Shown here: positions 24,132 to 33,981 of the stretch, in pieces
Layout of the letters: each line of letters opens with the position of its first letter
How positions within the stretch are numbered: the stretch's first letter is position 1
Program-made: the position numbers and the translations under genes
The notes under the pieces: generated by a model
What the model was told of the DNA's origin: nothing
What the model saw: only the letters and a program-made list of their open reading frames with translations
Databases searched by the model: none
Assembly (NCBI GenBank): GCA_946800325.1
Contig: OX326959.1
Location: 23,877,447 to 23,941,446 of the forward strand
Direction: 5' to 3'
Origin: Luzula sylvatica
Taxonomy: Eukaryota; Streptophyta; Magnoliopsida; Poales; Juncaceae
DNA: 64,000 nucleotides

Positions 24132-25427
24132 ATGAGGAGCAGAGCAAAGGATCCATTTCTCACGTTCTATCGCCATTACCACACTCCCAAGAAACCCGGT
24201 TCTCTGTTTCTCAAACCTCAACCCATCCAGTTCAACCCCGTAAATTCGAAACCCATCATCCCCTTTTCCAATCTCATCAAACACCCTCCATATGAAACCC
24301 TGTTCATCCATTACCTGACGGAATTGGCCAAAATGGGCTTCGTGCGAGAAGCCACTCACCTGTTCGATAAAATGCCTGAACTAAATTGCGAACCAACCGT
24401 GGCTTCCTTGAACTGTTTGCTCTCATTTTTATGCGAGAAAAGAGAAGGGCTATACATGGTGAAGGACGTTCTATTGAAATCTCATGAGATGTGTATACGG
24501 GTCGAGAGCTCCACGTTTAGGATTCTTGTCGAGGCCCTCTGTAAGAATGGAAAAGTGAAGTTCGCTAGAGAAATAATCAGTCTAATGGGTTTGTTTGATT
24601 GTGATCCTGATCCGAAAATCTACTCTCTGGTTTTAAATTCTCTATGCAAAGAATCAAACCGTTCTGTTGAGATAATGGAGCTCGTACAAGAAATGAAAAA
24701 TGCAGGATTTTTACCGAGAATTTTGGATTGTAATAACGTGATTGGTTCGCTTGCTAAAGAGGGTAAGGTAGACGAGGCATATGATTTCATTAACGAGATG
24801 AGAATTAATGGAGTAAAGTCTGACGTGAAAAGCTATAATCTTGTATTAGCTGCATTTTCAGAGGCTGAGAAATTCAACATGGTACATCAGGTGTTCGATG
24901 AAATGCTTATAATGGGCCTCGTTCCAAATCTTTGTACATTTAACATTTACATAGGAAGTTTATGCAAAAACGGTGATTTGGAGAGAGCAGTTCAAATGTT
25001 TACTTGCATGGAAAGAATCGGATGCAATGCTGACGTGGCGATTTATAATATGATAATTCGTGAGTTCGTGCTTAGAGGTGAATTAATCAAAGCTAAGGAG
25101 TTGATGAATGAAATGGATAAGAAGAAAATTAAATGGAATTCCGATACATTAACTATTTATTTTGACGGGTTAAGAAAAGAAGGCCAAATTTTGAACGCAC
25201 ATGACATGTTTGTGGAAATGTCCGCTTCTGAAAAGTTTGATTTGGGAAATTTGGGGTTTAGTAATCTGATTTGCGGTCTCTGTGAGAAAGGTTTCTTTTG
25301 TGAAGCAATTAGGGTTTTGGATTATATGATCGAAAGGTATCAAATTCCTGATGCTAAGTCATGGGAATCTCTTCTTTTCTGTATGAAATTGGGTTGTCGA
25401 GACATCGAGATTCTCTCGAACGAATGA
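24132..25427 (+). CDS. P-class pentatricopeptide repeat protein
   Basis: This single-exon gene encodes 431 residues. About nine tandem 35-residue PPR motifs run from roughly residue 90 to the end. Typical repeat starts are TFRILVEALCKNGKVKFA, TFNIYIGSLCKNGDLERA and GFSNLICGLCEKGFFCEA. PPR proteins bind organellar RNA one base per repeat and act in its processing or translation. The first 30 residues are basic and Ser/Thr/Tyr-rich, which suggests organelle import, more likely mitochondrial. No DYW or E domain follows, so it is P-class. The start is the first in-frame ATG. A tiny upstream frame, MVA-stop, lies at 24,086-24,097. The duplicate at 41,465-42,698 is a pseudogene, so this is the only working copy in the window. 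Confidence 0.9.
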   Translation: MRSRAKDPFLTFYRHYHTPKKPGSLFLKPQPIQFNPVNSKPIIPFSNLIKHPPYETLFIHYLTELAKMGFVREATHLFDKMPELNCEPTVASLNCLLSFLCEKREGLYMVKDVLLKSHEMCIRVESSTFRILVEALCKNGKVKFAREIISLMGLFDCDPDPKIYSLVLNSLCKESNRSVEIMELVQEMKNAGFLPRILDCNNVIGSLAKEGKVDEAYDFINEMRINGVKSDVKSYNLVLAAFSEAEKFNMVHQVFDEMLIMGLVPNLCTFNIYIGSLCKNGDLERAVQMFTCMERIGCNADVAIYNMIIREFVLRGELIKAKELMNEMDKKKIKWNSDTLTIYFDGLRKEGQILNAHDMFVEMSASEKFDLGNLGFSNLICGLCEKGFFCEAIRVLDYMIERYQIPDAKSWESLLFCMKLGCRDIEILSNE

Positions 25428-25970
25428 ACTTAATTATAAATTTATTAATCTTTTACCATTATCCGAATTTAGTATATATTTACATATACGATACCATCGA
25501 CGCGAAAACTTTATCCCATTGGCGATGCATATATTTATCTAACTTTATGAAATAAAATAATAATGTTAAAATCGTTCAATGAGAACATCTATTTAGTTTT
25601 CTCGGTGCATTTACATCATAATGATATAACATATTTTATTTTCTTAAATTAGTTGGTATTTTTTTTTTCATTGAGTGGTTTGAGAACATTCATCATGGTG
25701 TCATCATTTACAAAATTATGCTTTGTCAATTCAAGTAATGAGAAAAGGAAACATTTTATGAATAATGTAAAAGAAAAGAAGCAAGTTCACAAAAAAAGTA
25801 CGACTTAACTAACAAAGGAAGGAATATGTGTATATGCAAAAGAAGATTTGTACCATTGCAAGTTTGTAACTATATAAAAATGTATATCTCAAAGAACAAA
25901 AAGTTAAAAAATAAAATGTATGTATTTGTTCGAAAATATGAGCAAAGAAGAAACAAATCATGTTTTAGTC
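25428..25970. other. PPR 3' flank, duplicated
   Basis: This DNA is collinear with 42,699-43,480 except that the other copy holds a 185-bp hAT-like MITE. Homology in this orientation stops abruptly at about 25,970, where an inversion or insertion begins. Confidence 0.7.
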
Positions 25971-26100
25971 AATGTTACAGAAATCGCTTGGCGCTCGCTA
26001 GTCGGCAGACGACCATCAACGCCAAGGATGATTAATCGGGATTAATCGGAAATCTCGACGGATCTCGGCGTATTTTTATTTTTTATATTTAATACATAAA
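25971..26100. mobile_element. hAT-like terminus, truncated
   Basis: The sequence CAATGTTACAGAAATCGC followed by GGCGCTCGCTAGTCGGCAGACGACCATCAA-type DNA is the reverse complement of the right end of the complete element at 56,477-57,151. Only this end is found, at the point where unit 2 loses collinearity with unit 3. Confidence 0.6.
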
Positions 26101-26933
26101 TTAATTAAACAAAATTACAAATCACAATTTTTTTAGTAAGTTTTGGATATAATTTAACTATGCCACAAAATTGACATAAACTCAAATAATAATTTAAATA
26201 ACATAACTGATATCCAAATAACGTAATAAAATTTCAAATAACATAACATTATCATGAAAAGAAAGAAAGGAGAATTTTTTTTTTTATTAGTATCCAAAAA
26301 ATCTCAAAAATTATTTTCAAGCAGTGTACGATGGCATTTTAGAAAACAATAAATTGAAAATTCGCTTTCTAAGCATTTGGCCAAATGAAATGATAGAAAT
26401 ATTCATTCATTATTTTCTATCTCGTATATGTATGACTACGATTCGTTAATGGTCAAGTTAGATTTATGTTTGTCTCCTATGTTTTGAATTGAGTGGTAAG
26501 TTATGTCATTGCAATACCAAATTTTAGTGGCAAGTACATGATATGGATTAAGCATGAAATTTTTGAAATGAGAGAACCACGATACTAAAGCATATTGTTC
26601 TCTAATCATTTTTATTATCTTATTAAGCATTTGGATCAAGGTCAGACTCAACATACCAGTATGTATAATAAAATCTCAAACTGTTATGTAGCAAATACTA
26701 GATTTCATAGCTAGTAAATAGTAATATCACAGTTTAAGGAAGTAGCTAGTCATTTTTTTCTAAAATATACGAAAATCAAGAAATGGACTATAATCAATCC
26801 AATTCGGAAAAAATCTAATATGTCTGAATGGAAACCATCAATCTTAAATTACCTTCAATAGACACATTATAATTATAAGTTATGTATAAAATAAAAAAAA
26901 TTTGATCCAGATCGAACGGTCATGATTTGAATA

Positions 26934-26992
26934 AACTCGGCTCACATGGACCAATGTTTGCTAACATGGCATGATCCATGTGAACCGAGTCT
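26934..26992. other. Hairpin next to the exon-like block
   Basis: ACTCGGCTCACATGGACCA and, 19 bases on, TGATCCATGTGAACCGAGT form an imperfect stem. It may be an element end. Its role is unknown. Confidence 0.4.
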
Positions 26993-27048
26993 ATCCAGAA
27001 TTTCTGCAGGCCGAGGAAAAGGGATGAAACCCTAGAGACCGCACTGCG

Positions 27049-27159
27049 ATGAGCTCTAACGCCCAAACCACGACGAAACGCCGGCCACGACGGACGAAGA
27101 GGAAGCCAATAGCCACGGCAGTCGTCTTCCCAACCAAAGCAATGGCAGAGAGTTTCGAG
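27049..27159 (+). pseudogene. Exon-like fragment with basic N-terminus
   Basis: An ATG opens a GC-richer frame of about 37 codons starting MSSNAQTTTKRRPRRTKRKP and ending at GAG|GTATAC, a plausible splice donor. The following DNA is pyrimidine-rich and intron-like. The base composition differs from the surroundings and unit 3 has nothing equivalent. I do not recognise the protein and see no second exon. It could be the first exon of a captured or truncated host gene. Confidence 0.35.
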
Positions 27160-27439
27160 GTATACTTTTCCTCCTTTTGTGCTGCCTTTCTGTTGTTTTC
27201 TATTTGTTCTTCGTTTTTTTGGTTTTTTTTCGCATGTATTCTCTGTGTTTGTGTTTGCGTCTCTTTCCTTTGTCTGATTTGTGCGTTTTTTATTTTTTTC
27301 GTTATTTCTTCGCCTGTTTTTTGTTGGTGTGTGTTTCCGTGTGTTGATTTGGTCTGATTTCACCATTATTTCGCCTGATTTGTCTGGGTCTCATGCGTAT
27401 TTCGTGACAGCAACGAGTTTGATTGTCGCATTGGCTGCG

Positions 27440-27785
27440 TGATTGATTTTCTTCAGAAGAATACTTTCACGAGCACATCTATCTAATTTTTTTGCAATGA
27501 GAACACACTTTTGGATCAAAAGTTAACACACGATAATGAATGATTTTGTTTAGTTTGATTTCCTCCAATGTACTAAAGAACAATGTCAACTAAAAAATTT
27601 AAACAACCCACTAACCTCCCTCCTTTTGCCACCTCATCAAGGCTCTTTTTTTGATGTTGGGGGGCAAGGTATATTTTCCCAAAATACAATGCGTGCTATC
27701 TTTATATCACAAGTTAACATGCGATAGTGACTGATTTTGTTTAGTTTGATTTCCTCCGATGTACTAAAACATGACGAATGTTTTC
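27440..27785 (-). repeat. Inverted segment of unit 2
   Basis: Read on the minus strand, this region matches 43,480-43,975 (GGAGGAAATCAAACTAAACA, GTTAACTTTTGATCCAAAAG, CTCATTGCAAAAAAAT). The flanking PPR and nuclease genes keep the same orientation in both units, so this piece was inverted in unit 2 or its ancestor was rearranged. A half copy of the foldback MITE of 20.2 kb interrupts it at about 27,590-27,690. Confidence 0.7.
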
Positions 27786-27789
27786 AAAC

Positions 27790-28609
27790 CACAAACTTAA
27801 TACCGATGATTCTTATTAGGTATAAATTGGATGGGACCCATTCTATTTCTTTCCCATACTTAATTAATTATTTTTGAAAACTACCATACTTAATTAATTA
27901 TTTTTGAAAACTACCATACTTAATTAATCGGTTACACTTCGGTGGAATACTTCTGGTGATGTATCATTTTTGATATATAATCCTAACATATTGACGGTCG
28001 CATAATCAACACAACAAAGAAAACATACCAAATGTACAAAACAAACAAAATCAAATATTAAGAACAGTCATCACATGGTCTTTACAAAGAAAACATTACC
28101 AGATTTACTCTCCTATCATCCCTAACAAAAGTCGTCGTCTTGGGTTATGTTTGTTGGGATTTCGGAGTTTTCTTGATTGGAGAATATATGGGGGATTTTA
28201 GATTGGAGATGGATATCAAATATGACTCAAATATCACATAAGAAAAGAGAGTATGCACGCTGTGGACTGTGGAGAGAGACAAATATTTCTTTAACAGGGA
28301 AATGATACAAACACGCGAGCGGATAACACACATGGAGACTTTTTGATAGATATAAAAATGCAAACATCAAAAGACAAAAGATGCACACTCAATAATATAT
28401 AGATACAATATTTTGAAATAAGGGAGATTATTTTTCACACTCCTTACTCTATTTTTCTCTCTCTATTTTTCTATAGATTTTCTCTCACTAAAAACATATG
28501 AGATTAGTTGCATTTATAGATCACATGCACCTCTCTCTATTTTTGGTGTTTGTAGATACAAAGATACAAACCCCTCTCTTTATTTCTTGTTCTTTTTTCA
28601 TATTTTTTT
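27790..28609. other. Spacer before nuclease A
   Basis: No gene is seen. A 39-bp direct repeat containing CTACCATACTTAATTAATTA occurs at about 27,855-27,930. A pyrimidine-rich stretch with ACCTCTCTCTATTTTT precedes the minisatellite. Confidence 0.45.
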
Positions 28610-29037
28610 GGTACGCCTTGTTCTTCTTTCATATTTTTTTTGGTACGCCTTGTTCTTTTTTCATATTTTTTTGGTACGCCTTGTTCTTCTTTCATATTTT
28701 TTTTGGTACGCCTTGTTCTTTTTTCATATTTTTTTGATACGCCTTGTTCTTTTTTCATACTTTTTTGGTACGCCTTGTTCTTTTTTCATACTTTTTTGGT
28801 ACGCCTTGTTCTTCTTTCATCTTTTTTTTTGGTACGCCTTGTTCTTTTTTCATATTTTTTTGGTACGCCTTGTTCTTCTTTCATCTTTTTTTTGGTACGC
28901 CTTGTTCTTTTTTCATATTTTTTTGGTACGCCTTGTTCTTTTTTCATACTTTTTTGGTACGCCTTGTATTTTTTCAAACTTTTTTGTACGCCTTGTTCTT
29001 TTTTTGATACGCCTTGTTCTTTTTTCATACTTTTTTG
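28610..29037 (-). repeat. 31-bp minisatellite at the end of nuclease A
   Basis: About fourteen units begin with GGTACGCC at 28610, 28642, 28673, 28705, 28736, 28767, 28798, 28831, 28862, 28894, 28925, 28956, 28986 and 29006. Spacing is 31-33 bases, with one shortened unit of 20. Unit 3 has a single unit at about 44,305-44,333 and the 63.7-kb paralogue a single unit at about 63,680-63,706, so the expansion is specific to unit 2. No frame of the unit has a stop except where indels shift the phase. On the minus strand it is read into the nuclease as a Lys/Arg-rich tail. Confidence 0.92.
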
Positions 29038-32000
29038 GCTCTTATATTTCCATTGAGAATTTCTGCCATTGTTGTTTTCTCTTTTATGTACCCATGGTGC
29101 CACGGCATGTGGGTTCGCCCATAATCCTCTCCCCGCATTCTTTGCCTCTTTCTCCCACTGAAAACAAAATAGAAAGAAATATTGTATATATAAACCAGAG
29201 TTTCGTCAAGCTCAACCATCAATACAGTGGTTTAAAAGAGTGTTTTGTAATTTATGAAGAGTTTAAGGGCTATAATGCAAATTCCATAAAAAGATGGATC
29301 ATTATCAATAAGAAATACAATGAGGGTAGTTTCAAAATAACCTTAGCGAATTCGGGACGATCATCGTAAATTACATGATGCCATGCACAACCACTTTTCA
29401 GCAACATTTTCTGCATTAATTATGAGGAGCATGGCGGTAATTTCGCAGAAGCAAAAAAATAAAAAGAATATATATTACCTGTATAGACACGCCGTTACAA
29501 TACACATCTCCAAGCCATCTACCAAACTCGTCTTTTTTATATATTTGTATTTTGAGCCGCTTATTTTGTATAAGCTTTATTAACTCGTCCTGTGCCTCTT
29601 TTCCATATTCCATGTCCATCTCCGGCGCATCAATTCCTCTACATATTTATTCCCATCAAAATCGGTGCTTATTATGCATAACACGAATTTCAAATCAACA
29701 TTCAACGATTTAAAAGTCCTAAGTAACAAGTCCCAAATACGTATTTAAGTATGTATCTTGATATCACTTTTTCTCTATATAAGTATCTTGATATCACTTT
29801 TTCTCTATATAATAACAATAATTCTTATTTAAAAAAATTAATAATAAATTGAAAATGTTTACTTGAGTCTAATCTTGTAGTCCTTTGCAAGTGTCTCCTC
29901 GTTATTAGGTCCTTTAATCACCCTACAATAAGTTTATTTATTAGATATCCTCCTAGTATACTTTGTTCTTATTTATCAGAGCGTTATTTATTAGATAACG
30001 CTCTGATACCAAAGGTAGAGCAGCACAGCGGAATATTTTTATATAAGAGTGGTTTTGTTACAAGATTGGTAGAGAAAATGAGAGTGGAGAGATGATCCTT
30101 CCTAAGTGATCGTCTCCTCCTTATATAGACTACTAAGGAACACTCCCGAAGAAGCTCAATAATTCAGTGCGGGTGCTCACTGGGCCCCATCGTCCACTAA
30201 ACTAAAGGCTGTCCACAAGTGGGATGTCCTTTACACACAAAAAGTGGGCATCTAGTACAAATAATTGCCCAAAGAAAAGAATAAAGTGAGCTGCACCCAT
30301 GTGCACTACTCGAAAGGAATCTAAATATTCCGAGTTTTAATAAAAGGGACTTTGCTGAATGCTTTTGATATGTCGGTGGCATTCTTCTAAGAGCTGGATG
30401 TTTCTGGATACTGGGCCTAACGCATCCCTAGCCCAATTGTCCTTGGAGGCCTGTCCTTCGAGTCTGGTCTTTTGGAGATAACACAGGGAAAAGAGTACTT
30501 CACAGTCCATGCAGGTTTTTACTGCCTGCTCCCTATGTATCTCTGCGGCCCTTCTTCTCTGGTCCATCTCCAATTGTATTGACCTAGGATAGTTGAATAT
30601 CAGCTCCTCAGTAATTGTTATTGCTTCCTCCAGTGCTCCATGTGGTGCCCCGAGAGTTCCCCATAGTTCTGCCCGTCGAAGGGCCAGGCGAGCTTCCCTT
30701 CTTAACGCACTAGAAGTTTGTTTGTTTTGTTCCATGCGTGCTCGAATTAGATTAAACATCCTTAAAATATATTTTACATATTAGATAACGTGGTTATTTA
30801 TTATTGCGGTCCACCACTTCCGCATCTGATATACATGACTTCTTTTTTTTTTTAAGGATGCGGAAGTGGTGGACCGCAATAATAAATAACCACGTTATCT
30901 AATATGTAAAATATGTTTTAAGGATGTTTAATCTAATTCGAGCACGCATGGAACAAAACAAACAAACTTCTAGTGCGTTAAGAAGGGAAGCTCGCCTGGC
31001 CCTCCGACGGGCAGAACTATGGGGAACTCTCGGGGCACCACATGGAGCACTGGAGGAAGCAATAACAATTACTGAGGAGCTGATATTCAACTATCCTAGG
31101 TCAATACAATTGGAGATGGACCAGAGAAGAAGGGCCGCAGAGATACATAGGGAGCAGGCAGTAAAAACCTGCATGGACTGTGAAGTACTCTTTTCCCTGT
31201 GTTATCTCCAAAAGACCAGACTCGAAGGACAGGCCTCCAATGACAATTGGGCTAGGGATGCGTTAGGCCCAGTATCCAGAAACATCCAGCTCTTAGAAGA
31301 ATGCCACCGACAGATCAAAAGCATTCAGCAAAGTCCCTTTTATTAAAACTCGGAATATTTAGATTCCTTTCGAGTAGTGCACATGGGTGCAGCTCACTTT
31401 ATTCTTTTCTTTGGGCAATTATTTGTACTAGATGCCCACTTTTTGTGTGTAAAGGACATCCCACTTGTGGACAGCCTTTAGTTTAGTGGACGATGGGGCC
31501 CAGTGAGCACCCGCACTGAATTATTGAGCTTCTTCGGGAGTGTTCCTTAGTAGTCTATATAAGGAGGAGACGATCACTTAGGAAGGATCATCTCTCCACT
31601 CTCATTTTCTCTACCAATCTTGTAACAAAACCACTCTTATATAAAAATATTCCGCTGTGCTGCTCTACCTTTAGAAGTGTATTGCATTTGGAATAGAAAA
31701 ATATCAAGTCAGACTTCAACCATTTTTGTATTTTGACTACTCGAAAAAAACTCGTACCTATATCCTTGCTTGATAATATTTCGTTCCAGTTTATTGGCCT
31801 TTTCATAGTTTCCGACAGCTTCACAGTTTCGTCTCTCGATTGTGGCTTCTTGAATTTCTGTTGGTACCCTAGAAGTGTCCACATGCACTGTCATCCCGTC
31901 CCCATCCCCGATTAATTCCGAATTAACCTTTCATTATTAGACACGAGAAAATTAATAGGATTATAGTCTCAACTCGAGTATTAAATAGATATTTGAACTA

Positions 32001-32965
32001 CTTATATGACTACAATGGTCTGTTATGAATACAAGTTGAATTTAGTACTTTGGGCCAACTCAAATCATAACAAATATTCAATAATAATTAAAAGATAATT
32101 TTTTGAGTTTCTCACAGGTAACGTGCTGATTTCAAATTGAACTCCTTGGGGCCATTTGGAAGGTGCCCAGTTGTTGGTAGGAATTCGAGCAGAGGGAAGA
32201 TTGTAAAAATCAAGAAAACGCTGAAAAATAAATAAGACCAAAAGTTAAAATTGCAAAATTCAAGGGCCAGAATGAATATTTGCGATAGTAAAACCACTTA
32301 CTGCAAGTGTACTGTCTTTGGTAAAAGTACATGCAATTAAGTTGGATGCTTCCTGTGGAGTACGAGGACGCGGGTCTGAACCTATCCATTCCGCCAATAT
32401 TTTTCTATACCTATTTAAATTTTACAAAAAAAGAAGTAATCTTTTAGTTCTTAATGCTGTTTTTCTGTCCTTAAAAAAATGATTAGTCCCATAATCATAT
32501 AATTGAAACAATGGTGAGTATATGATTAATTACCATTTAGCTTGTGTTTTCTTGGAATGTGGCAAATGATCACCGAGTCCTTCTGGCACCTATTATTTGA
32601 TCATAGCCATACAAATAAGCCCTCAAAATATCAATAATTTACGAAAAGGAGCTAATTATCAGTTAAATAAAGCAAAACCTTAATTACAAAAAATACAAAA
32701 TTCAGGGAAATCGAAATATCAGTACCTGAGTAGTAGTCTGAAAAGTGACAAGATCATTCTCAAGTGAATTGAAGCCCTTATTGTCACGAAATATCAGTAC
32801 CTGAGAAGTAGTCTGAAAAGTGACAAGATCACTCTTAGGTGAATTGAAGCCCTTAAGGCCTGGGGCCACGTATTCTTGGTAAGTCCCACTATTTTGAGGG
32901 CGCTGAGGTGGTGGCGAGTCATCAGAACACTCTCCCCTAAAAGACTTGAGTATTGCATTTCCCAT
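28786..32965 (-). CDS. CAN-like staphylococcal nuclease A, with basic repeat tail
   Basis: Nine exons join in phase: 32,801-32,965; 32,534-32,589; 32,302-32,410; 32,116-32,220; 31,758-31,927; 29,863-29,922; 29,479-29,638; 29,342-29,410; 28,786-29,157. The product has 421 residues, against about 320-330 for Arabidopsis CAN nucleases. Those are Ca2+-dependent and cut DNA and RNA. The SNase core is present: DGDG in exon 5 and RLKGIDAPE across exons 6-7, supplying Arg, Asp and Glu like R35, D40 and E43. DEFGRWLGD supplies the second Arg. MGN suggests N-myristoylation, but two nearby Cys of copy B are Ser here. Compared with B it lacks six residues after HVD. The last ~80 residues are Lys/Arg-rich repeat units. 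Intron 5 holds a viral palindrome of 1.7 kb. The exon chain is open, but correct splicing is uncertain. Confidence 0.75.
30000..30011 (-). promoter_or_regulatory. tRNA-Met primer-binding site
   Basis: On the minus strand the sequence is TGGTATCAGAGC, the complement of the 3' end of plant initiator tRNA-Met that primes reverse transcription in pararetroviruses and many retrotransposons. It is part of a small inverted repeat (CAGAGCGTTAT / ATAACGCTCTG). The right arm of the palindrome stops exactly before this site. Confidence 0.85.
30121..30128 (-). promoter_or_regulatory. Pararetroviral TATA box, left arm
   Basis: CTATATAAGG on the minus strand lies about 110 bases before the primer-binding site, the usual distance for a caulimovirid pregenomic promoter. 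Transcription from it would run left, in the sense direction, into exons 6-9 of nuclease A. Confidence 0.65.
30337..30759 (-). pseudogene. Viral 140-codon frame, left arm
   Basis: This open frame runs outward from near the palindrome centre. The product is Arg-, Gln- and Glu-rich, predicted mainly helical, with no domain that I recognise. It follows the stop of a longer truncated frame and precedes the promoter region. It is uninterrupted and differs from its mirror copy by two residues. The rest of the virus is missing, so I class it as a remnant. Confidence 0.6.
30924..31346 (+). pseudogene. Viral 140-codon frame, right arm
   Basis: Mirror copy of the frame at 30,337-30,759 with two residue differences (an Asn for Lys and a Gln for His). 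About 60 bases upstream, at 30,854-30,889, the end of another frame (KDAEVVDRNNK-stop) is visible, compatible with the end of the viral polyprotein. Confidence 0.6.
31555..31563 (+). promoter_or_regulatory. Pararetroviral TATA box, right arm
   Basis: CTATATAAGG on the plus strand is the mirror image of the left promoter. Transcripts from it would run right, antisense to exons 5-1 of nuclease A. Confidence 0.65.
32712..32861 (-). repeat. 75-bp tandem duplication over the exon 1 splice donor
   Basis: Bases 32,712-32,786 and 32,787-32,861 are near-identical direct repeats; copy B of the gene has only one. Each includes the end of exon 1 and a CAG|GTACTG donor. Use of the inner donor gives exon 1 as in copy B (165 bases). 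Use of the outer one adds 25 codons in frame that repeat a DLVTFQTT-containing segment. Confidence 0.9.
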
Positions 32966-33981
32966 TTATACTTGAAGTTTGGATATTATAGTGTTAACAA
33001 CACTTGTGATTACTACAAATTTTCAAGCTTGAGTTGAGTGGAAATGGCGAAGGGTTTTTTGAGAGAGATAAACGAGGGAAGTTGAGGAGACTTGAAGTCA
33101 ATTTATTTTATTGTATTCGATGTTTGGTGTTATCCATAACTCCTTTATTCTAGAATTTATGTTGCGTAGAAGTTGAGGAGAGCTCATATTATAGAATTTA
33201 TAGAATTTATGTTGCGAAGGATTTGGAACCTATTTATATGATATATGGAATCTCATTCGGATTAGCACCGTGCAAAGTAAACAATTCACTTATAATCACA
33301 AACATTTGTTTTTTTTTGTCTGATTTATGTTTACTTAAATTTAGTCATAGTTACACCCAAATAAAACAACAAACACCAGTTATATATACGTAATTACATT
33401 TTGTAATTATTCTGCAAGATTCATCATTATAAAATGAAATCACAACTAAAAATACAATTTTTTAACTTGTCTTAAACTTGACACACACTAAACGTTCAAT
33501 TTCATATAAAATAAAATAGAAATAAAGGAATGAATGGAATCTCATTCGCTCAATTTCAGATTCATGTTCAAAACAATTACATTAAAATAAAAATTACAAC
33601 AATACTACTCATTATTATTTTTTTCTCATTACAATTCGAAAGTAAAATTTGATATTTGTACATTAATACAAATTTGATTGTTATTTCATAATTTATAATG
33701 AGAAAGAGAAAATCATGTTTAATGAGTATTATATGATGAATGATTCTAGAGAAGAAAGAGATTTGAGTGATTTGATGGGAAACAGAAAGCAAAGTAACAA
33801 AAGGAAAAGTAAAGGTAGGCATCTCTTACTTAGAGTTCATATATGCCGCCCCAACAAAAGGAAAAGTTCCGGGGAAAGAGTATAATTTCCCACTCATATT
33901 GCCGCCCCCACGAAACATGGTTTCAGTGCCTCGATGACTCAGCAGTTAATCGGGCCTCTGATTAATTGGGCTATAGTTTTG
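32966..33981. other. Nuclease A upstream flank
   Basis: The region up to about 33,831 is collinear with 46,860-49,140 once insertions in unit 3 are removed, and presumably contains the nuclease promoter. A relic of the same DNA lies at 60,315-60,485. After 33,831 homology ends. No gene is seen. Confidence 0.6.

Larger units (their letters stand above)
29926..31671. mobile_element. Endogenous pararetrovirus fragment, near-perfect palindrome
   Basis: Inserted DNA is flanked by TA on both sides and interrupts intron 5 of nuclease A. Arms 30,012-30,826 and 30,857-31,671 are each 815 bases and differ at only about four or five positions by eye; a 30-base spacer lies between. Each arm, read outward, holds the last codons of a longer frame, a 140-codon frame, about 200 untranslated bases, a TATATAAG promoter and a leader that runs to a tRNA-Met primer-binding site. 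That is the order around the intergenic region of Caulimoviridae. A short frame after the main polyprotein recalls florendoviruses, which is an inference. No reverse transcriptase or coat-protein region is present, so it cannot form virus. Confidence 0.8.

Noticed and set aside
23919..24359. 146-codon frame antisense to the PPR start
   Set aside because: It is a shadow of the highly conserved PPR coding strand; the equivalent frame in the unit 3 copy is broken up.
28587..29369. 260-codon hydrophobic open frame on the plus strand
   Set aside because: It is the reverse reading of the 31-bp minisatellite; the Phe/Leu-rich sequence has no conserved flank and the real exon is on the minus strand.
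29926..31671. An LTR retrotransposon or solo LTR
   Set aside because: The copies are inverted rather than direct, there is no 4-6-bp duplication and no TG...CA ends; the TATA box, leader and tRNA-Met site order fits a pararetrovirus better.
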